Assembly: GCA_033439685.1 (NCBI GenBank)
Contig: JAUEDM010000031.1
Location: 1 to 13,534 of the forward strand
Length of the DNA: 13,534 bases
Direction of reading: 5' to 3'
DNA from: Apodospora peruviana
Lineage: Eukaryota > Ascomycota > Sordariomycetes > Sordariales > Lasiosphaeriaceae
A program made the translations under genes and the position numbers. The notes beneath the pieces were generated by a model that was not told the DNA's origin, did no database searches, and was given only the letters and a program-made list of their open reading frames with translations. Positions 8,066 through 13,534 of the stretch are shown here, piece after piece. Positions within the stretch are counted from its first letter, which is position 1; each line of letters opens with the position of its first letter.

Positions 8066-10386
8066 ATGGACTCTCTTGGCCTCGACGACTCGGATGAACC
8101 GCGAGACGTCGAACTCAGCTCCCTCAGCGCCATATATCCCGAGATCCAACAAGTCCACCCCGACGACCGCTATACCATCGTCCTAGACATCCCTGTGACC
8201 CCGTCCAAAGCCGTCGTTGTTTCGTTCCCCGCCACCCAAGAAGCCTCCGCTGACCCCGAGCAGCGACTGCCGCATGTCAACGGCAACGGTAATGCTGCCC
8301 AAAATGGGGACCGTCGTCGACCAGCAAGAGCTGGCCCATCTTCCTCCCGTACATCTCGAGATAGCCTTTGGACACGACTACCCCGCCGAGAAACCACCCA
8401 AGATCGCCATATCGACCACTCCTCCATGGTTGCCTGCCGAGACCATCAAGAAGTTGGAGGATGACGGCCCCAGACTGTGGGAGGAAATGGGTCGGGATAT
8501 CGTGGGCTTCACGTATATCGACCATGTCCAGCAGGCTGCTGAAGACGTTTTTGGGCTCGTCGACAAGACCGGCGCCCTCGAGGTGGATCCGCAGCACAAA
8601 ATCGCTATACTGGACTACGATATACAAGCTAGACGGGCCGCTTTCGAGAGGGAAACCTTTGACTGCGGCGTTTGTCTTGGTATGTGCTGTTTCTTTTTGA
8701 AGTGAAGAAGTCCTTCCTGACACAGCGGCAGATCCCAAGAAAGGCTCAGCGTGCCACAAAATGATGGACTGTGGGCATGTCTTTTGCATCGACTGTCTGC
8801 AAGACTGTTACAACAAAGCGATTCAAGAAGGCGATCTGGCCGCGGTTCGATGTCTTGAGCCCAACTGTGCCAAGGCTCGCGAAAAATCAGCTGCACGATT
8901 GCCAGGCGAGAAGAAGAAGAAAGTCCGGACCCGCATCAGCCCCAGCGAACTTCTTCAGATCCCCCTTGACCAGGAAGTAGTTAAGCGCTACGTTACTCTC
9001 AGGTACAAGACCGAGTTAGAGTCCGACAAGAACACCATCTACTGCCCACGCCCGTGGGTGCAACGGTGCTGCTCGGTCCAAGAAGCACAAGAAACCCCAG
9101 GGACTAGAACTCGGCGAGGCCTCTGACGATTCTTCTGGCGATGAAAATGACCAAGACGGCGGCGAGAACGGCTCAAAGAAAAAGCCCTATAGTGGTGCCG
9201 AACTTTTGGCCATCTGCGAAGAATGCAGCTTTGCCTTCTGCAGCCGGTGCCTCCAGTCCTGGCACGGCGAGTTCTTCCGCTGCACGCCGCGCGCCGTGAT
9301 AAGGAGGAGCTCACCGCCGAGGAACAAGCATCCCTCGAATACATGAAGCTGCACACTACGCCATGTCCAACGTGCGCCGCGCCAGCCCAAAAGACGCACG
9401 GCTGCAATCATATGATTTGCCAACGCTGCCAGTCGCACTTTTGCTATCTCTGCTCCGCTTGGCTCGATCCCGGAAACCCTTATCAGCATTTTAACGAGAT
9501 GCCCAACGGCCGTGTCACGGGCTGCTACATGCGTTTATGGGAGTTGGAGAATGGGGACGGCGACGACGTCGGCCTGGGTTTTGCCGGCGGCGTCGGCGGC
9601 GGTCCCGGTGGGGATGATCGTGCTGCTGTCGATGTGCCAGATTTACCTGAAGTTGGTGCTGATGAACCAGCTGATGACGTGATTATATGGCGGGAGAATC
9701 CGGGCCCTGATGGATTGCCTTTTGAGCCAGTAGAGGCTTTTAACGGGCCCGAGGAGGAGAATGTCGCTCCGGTCGTCATCGATCGAGAAGGCCCACTGGT
9801 GCTTCGAATAGGCGGTAATGAGCTGAGAGGGGCAGTTCGCGGCGGTCCTCGTGGCCGGGCTGCGAATGCCAATGTGCCCAGGCCAAGAGGAGAACAGAAT
9901 AATCACAATCCTCGAGGAGGAGGACGGGGAAGAGGGCGGGGACAGCAGCAACAGCATGCGATCCAAGCTGGTGGACGTGGGGCCGCTGTCGTCCGCAGAG
10001 GTCGCGCCGGCGCCCCCCAACGGGGCCGAGGAGGACGAGGAGGAGCCCCTGGTCATCATGAACAGCAGCATCTTCCTCCTCACCGGCAAAATGGGAACCA
10101 ACAAGAACCTAATCAGGCACAACAGCAGCCCCCTGGCGGTGCACAGCAGCAGCGTCGTAACAATATCAACAACAATAACCAGAACCAGAACCAGAACAAC
10201 AGAGAAGGGGATGGCCTGCAGGGAGGAGATGCATGGCCTGTTGCCGACGACGACCCGGAAGCTGAAGGGGTATTGATTTTAAATGCTGAGCAGGCAGCTT
10301 GGGTTAGGCAATTTGTCCAGCTTGCCCTTGATGATGAGGAGCCTGAGGATGATGATCAGGACGATGATGATGACGCTCAGCGATAG
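8066..10386 (+). CDS. ITT1: RWD plus RING-IBR-RING E3 ubiquitin ligase, RNF14/Itt1-like (three frame breaks)
   Basis: Start ATG at 8066 (MDSLGLDD). An RWD domain fills about residues 10-180 (ELSSLSAIYPEI, then HLPPVHLEIAFGHDYPAEKP and PPWLP). RING1 follows at about 200-245 (CGVCLDPKKG, DCGHVFCIDC). The IBR begins near 310 (CPRPW, then ICEECSFAFCSRC). The Rcat/RING2 is at about 414-445 (CPTC, HGCNHMICQRC, CYLC); the Cys of HGCNHM is the expected catalytic residue, so the ligase should work by a thioester intermediate. The long tail has acidic, RGG-rich and Gln/Asn-rich parts and ends in WVRQFVQLAL plus an Asp run. Yeast Itt1 binds release factors; human RNF14 acts on stalled ribosomes. Three indels interrupt the frame: an extra G in the run at 8306-8309, an extra G at 9056-9058, and a missing base at about 9285-9297. 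Corrected length is exactly 755 codons. Confidence 0.9.
8680..8731 (+). other. intron of gene 4 (ITT1)
   Basis: GTATGT donor at 8680, CTGAC branch site at 8717-8721 and CGGCAG acceptor ending at 8731, 52 nt in all. It splits RING1 between CVCL and DPKKG in phase 1. An alternative acceptor (ACACAG, ending at 8725) is also in frame and would add two Ala residues inside RING1. The downstream one fits the family better. Confidence 0.85.
9885..10200 (+). repeat. RGG-rich and Gln/Asn-rich low-complexity coding segment
   Basis: Within gene 4, this stretch encodes many Arg-Gly-Gly/Gly-Arg-Gly clusters, then Gln-rich and Asn-Gln tracts. It is built from GGA/CGA, CAG and AAC codon runs. Segments like this bind RNA or drive condensate formation in other proteins; here that is only a suggestion. 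Confidence 0.7.
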
Positions 10387-10956
10387 TATGAAATCCAGAT
10401 CAGCGCACATTTTTACGTGTTTACGCAACGATGGTCTATCACACATTACCGGGCGTGAATGTTGAAGTTTGTTCATAACATCACAGGTTGGCACATGACT
10501 GATTCAGTTTGACACATTACACGAATTCGGACATTACATCTAGCCTGCCTAACCGAAAGTGGGATTCTCGGAGAATATCATCATCGAGATAGTATCGGTA
10601 ATCTGTATGACTGGCGGCAAAGCAGATTTGATGGATGAGGCCCTACATCTGTTTATCTGCACGCTCCTTACGTACGGGGTATCTATCTACATTACTACCT
10701 AGGTGTGGCCATGCTCGCTCGCTTACCCTTGACGGACACGACCTTTGCGAAAAAGGATAAAATCACCTGAGGTTTTGAGTCTTGTTGTAACGTGGAGGAG
10801 CAACAGGAACAGCCACAGCTAACCAGGAGAGCGGGAAAAGGGGTAAAGGTGAGGTAGGTTCGGTCTAGGTCGGCGGTCTGACCTGTGTAGAGTGACATTC
10901 CTTTTGGGTAGATTTGCCACGTTTTTTCTTCCCTTTTGGTGGTCTTGCCCCCTTTT

Positions 10957-10970
10957 GCGCGCGCGCGCGC
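10957..10970. repeat. (GC)7 dinucleotide run
   Basis: Seven alternating GC units followed by ACGC, in non-coding DNA 570 bp after gene 4. Alternating purine-pyrimidine DNA of this kind can adopt the Z form under supercoiling. Confidence 0.9.
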
Positions 10971-11173
10971 ACGCAGGCGTTGCGTTGCGTTTGGTTGATT
11001 CTTGCTACCTTAGTGGCGTTGTAGTGCAGTCGGAGGAGAACCAGATATAACAAAAACTTGGGATTTGGCGGTCCGTGAGTTCGTTGATATTTTTGATGAT
11101 TATTTTCGGGGTTATTATATTTGATACCTATAGGGTTTGTTTTATTTTAATCTCTGTTGTTTCTGTCTGTGTT

Positions 11174-11187
11174 TGTGTGTGTGTGTG
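11174..11187. repeat. (TG)7 dinucleotide run
   Basis: Seven TG units in a longer GT-rich stretch (about 11166-11192) of the gene-free region. It is an ordinary fungal microsatellite. Confidence 0.9.
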
Positions 11188-11633
11188 CGTGCGATGTGAC
11201 TGATGTGACGTGGCTGTCCGTTTAACTCTCTCTGTCTAGAAAGGTAGCTTAGGTCTGTCCATGGGAGGAGAGAAAGACGGTGTATGTATGGCTGTGATGG
11301 TCTTTTGACTGAGTGATGAGTTTTTCAGACCAAAGCTGTTGGTAAATGAATAGGGGACGTTTGATAGATAGGTATTTATTGACATGGTAGGAACCGGACC
11401 ACCAGTGACGATACCTACGGGCCAGTCAGTCAACATCATTGCGCCATCTATTTTCTCTGTTCGAAGGGCATGCCCATTCGCCAGCCAACGGGTACACGAT
11501 CGTTGCGGGAACCAGGACGCCCATTTCCGCTGTTGTCCAGCGATATACATTTACATAAGGTACGTACTCGCTGTCAGTCTCTACCTGGTACCTACCAAAT
11601 GCCACCATATGTACTTTGTAACTTATCAACGTC

Positions 11634-11652
11634 AGGTACCTAGGGTACCTAG
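11634..11652. repeat. doubled TACCTAG motif
   Basis: GGTACCTAG occurs twice in direct succession (11635-11643 and 11644-11652), preceded by the related CTACCTGGTACCTACC at 11581-11596. These are the densest examples of a short word that recurs across the non-coding parts of this window. Confidence 0.6.
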
Positions 11653-12483
11653 ACAAGCGAGCAAGCAACAAGCAAAGTTCACATTGGAACATCTTTACGT
11701 TCCCCTTCACAATTTGCCAGTCTCTCTCTCTCCCCCTCTCAAAGCCATGTATCCTTTGGTTACTCCAAGCTGTTCTCTCTCCCCGCCTCCTCCTTTTCTT
11801 CCTTCCTCAGACCCTACGGTATGGTAACTTACTCACTTCTCGGTCGAATCAACTTACTTTCCGTCTTCCATGGGAAAACAAGCAGCCGACGAACGAACAA
11901 CGGCGACGGGGATTAATCATCCACCCACACACCCACAGTTCAGTTCGATCATCCGATTTGGCTGTTTCCCTCGTTCCACAACATCATATAATAATGACGA
12001 TGACGGTGGTGGAGATAGGTCATCAAGCCCAGCAACAACCGAAAGAGGAAATAGAGAGAAGAAGAAATCTAGAAATCAACAACACGAACGATATAATCTA
12101 TATCACAGCTCAGTTATAAGGTAACTACCTAGCTACACTAGTTATTAGCAATTCCGGCCGATACTTCTACATTCAAGAACGGCGACGCTGAGTCGAAGAC
12201 AAACAAACCTTTACCTACTCCCTGACCATGATCTTCTTGTCCATGATATCCTTTCTTTCGTTCCTGACAGTGCCTCCTCCGTATCACATGTAATATATGT
12301 TGCGTACAAGACCTCCCGAGCTTGTATTATACCGTAGGTAGCTCCGAGCGTACTGTGCTGCGTGAGTTTAGGTAGTAGTGTACCAATCCATACATCCTTC
12401 CAAGACTGTGTACACACCGTAGTATTACGGATACTTTGAGTACCTAGCCCCCCTGTCTTTCTTACCTGTCCTTCCTGAACCGA

Positions 12484-12496
12484 ACCGTTGAACGGT
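12484..12496. promoter_or_regulatory. ACCGTT-G-AACGGT palindrome
   Basis: A 13-bp perfect palindrome with a central G. Its half-site resembles the CAACGG core recognised by Myb-type factors in many eukaryotes, and other CAACGG/CCGTTG copies lie at 11898, 12599, 12700, 12816 and 13309. The link to a Myb protein is a motif guess. Confidence 0.25.
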
Positions 12497-13534
12497 CAAG
12501 AAGTCCAAAAACGTGAAAACAAGGCAGGGATTGTCAAGTGTTACATTTCGGTACTTCTTTCCGCAAGCGCATTCAGGGGAGGGGAACGTTGAAGGGAACC
12601 GTTGCAGTACGTCCGGGGAAAGACATGGCTACCTGCTTCCCTGACAGAAGACAAAACAGTGATGCCATCAACAACACAATGAACCCATAGTGTGAGGTAC
12701 CGTTGCATCGTCTTCTCCCCAACTCCGATGGTTAACTAGAGAAGAATAGGCAAAGGGAGCAAAGGGTTCCAGTCCTGTCCTGTCAAATACAGAACAAGAA
12801 AGAGGCCAGAGCCGACAACGGCCTTGACCTAGATCAGACGAACAGGCTGGCGCAATCCATCATCATTCTTGCCCACCCGGCATCGTCGCCGCCGCTACGC
12901 GTGAGATAGGGCCCTGTTTGAATCAAACAAGCAAGCAAAACAACAAGCCTTGTCAGTTCAGTCAGTCCAGAAGTGTGCAGTTTCTGTGCCTTTGTGACCA
13001 TCTTTGCTCCTCTCTTTATCACTGCGTTACAGCGAGGAAACGCCCAGGGAACCCAAAATGGTTCTCCCCTCCCCCTTCTTGGCGTAGGCTTTTTCATTGC
13101 CCGCCCGATGCACCGAATGGTTTCCCATGTCTGGAATAGACCCCCTTGGTGGATGTTTCCCCTGGTTTGTCCACCGCGCCCCGCCCGACCATCCGGCTGC
13201 TCTTTTCGATACCCATTTGTGATGTACTTGACCGAACTGTATTTAGGTGCCTTTCTGGATTTTGTGAGCTCCTGGTCCAAACGAACGCGAAACTCTGGCT
13301 GATGGATACCGTTGCCAACTAAGCAAGGTCAGGCCCGGGCCGGCCGTTCATGAGAGGAACCCTAGTTCGAATGTACCCCGTCTGCCGAGGCTCGTCGTCG
13401 TCGACTTTGCAGTTGCAAGCGAGTGATAGCAGCCAGGAAGGGCTAAAGCTTCGTTGATGGGCCCTCCTGTCAAGCCTTGCAGTGGGGAGTGAGGAGGAGA
13501 AAAGAAGGAGGGGCCGCCATTGGGAGGGTAGGCA

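Larger units (their letters stand above)
10387..13534. other. 3.1 kb without a supported gene
   Basis: No coding sequence with recognisable domains is seen on either strand. The longest frames (147 codons at 11384-11827 plus, 148 codons at 12834-13280 minus) have no family-like content. The first part is the 3' flank of gene 4. From about 11.6 kb the plus strand shows CT-rich and CA-rich leader-like tracts (11715-11815, 11905-11945) and short ATG frames. This is what a long 5' leader or promoter of a gene to the right could look like. (GC)7 at 10957-10970, a TG run at 11174-11187, repeated TACCTAG words and repeated CAACGG words are the visible structure. No tRNA or rRNA was found by eye. Confidence 0.5.

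Noticed and set aside
3800..9300. Programmed ribosomal frameshifting as the cause of the frame breaks
   Set aside because: Seven shifts of both directions in three unrelated genes, without slippery sequences or shared structure, fit sequencing error far better.
11870..12124. 84-codon plus-strand frame starting MGKQAADE
   Set aside because: It has a good start context, but the sequence is low complexity with no domain; it is more likely part of a long leader. Kept only as a possible upstream open reading frame.
12834..13280. 148-codon minus-strand frame
   Set aside because: No recognisable motif, and nothing around it supports a gene; long chance frames are common in GC-rich fungal DNA.
13350..13390. 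Possible tRNA T-loop (TTCGAAT)
   Set aside because: The five bases on either side do not pair as a T-arm, and no anticodon or acceptor arm could be found around it.

Overview
The window looks like nuclear DNA of a filamentous ascomycete, most likely a Sordariomycete (possibly Sordariales). The evidence is short introns of about 45-80 nt with GT...CTGAC-like branch site...AG ends, GC-rich third codon positions, gene families typical of Pezizomycotina, and a decayed Copia-type retroelement between genes. The placement is inferred from sequence feel and remembered families, not from a search.

Layout, left to right. Positions 1-472 are one unbroken run of G, almost certainly an assembly or read artefact. 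A gene-free 600 bp segment follows. Gene 1 (minus, 1087-2180) encodes a probably secreted beta-propeller-like protein of the DUF6454 kind, with one intron. After a 1.2 kb divergent intergenic region, gene 2 (plus, 3423-4492) encodes a four-helix MARVEL-type membrane protein with a long polar tail. Between gene 2 and convergent gene 3 lie 1.6 kb of AT-richer DNA with two decayed fragments of a Copia-type gag gene, in opposite orientations and permuted order. Gene 3 (minus, 6126-7068) is dolichyl-diphosphatase (Cax4/Cwh8, DOLPP1 family). The roughly 1 kb divergent region between genes 3 and 4 carries a striking minisatellite: 23 perfect copies of a 7-bp unit beside a short hexamer array. Gene 4 (plus, 8066-10386) is an RWD plus RING-IBR-RING E3 ubiquitin ligase of the RNF14/Itt1 family. 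The final 3.1 kb holds no gene I can support. It resembles the long regulatory or leader region of a gene beyond the window, rich in TACCTAG-type motifs and microsatellites.

The genes do not form a pathway: a secreted protein of unknown function, a membrane protein, an ER lipid phosphatase that recycles the dolichol carrier of N-glycosylation, and a ubiquitin ligase linked in other species to translation termination and stalled ribosomes. Their arrangement (divergent, convergent, divergent) is ordinary for a fungal chromosome.

The most important caution is that genes 2, 3 and 4 each need two or three single-base shifts to read through, and gene 1 has a one-base problem at its splice junction. 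Several of the shifts sit in short G, C or A runs. The protein on both sides of each break is intact and family-like, and after correction each gene's length is an exact number of codons. I read this as residual indel error in the sequence rather than decay of three conserved genes. The break positions are given so that they can be checked.
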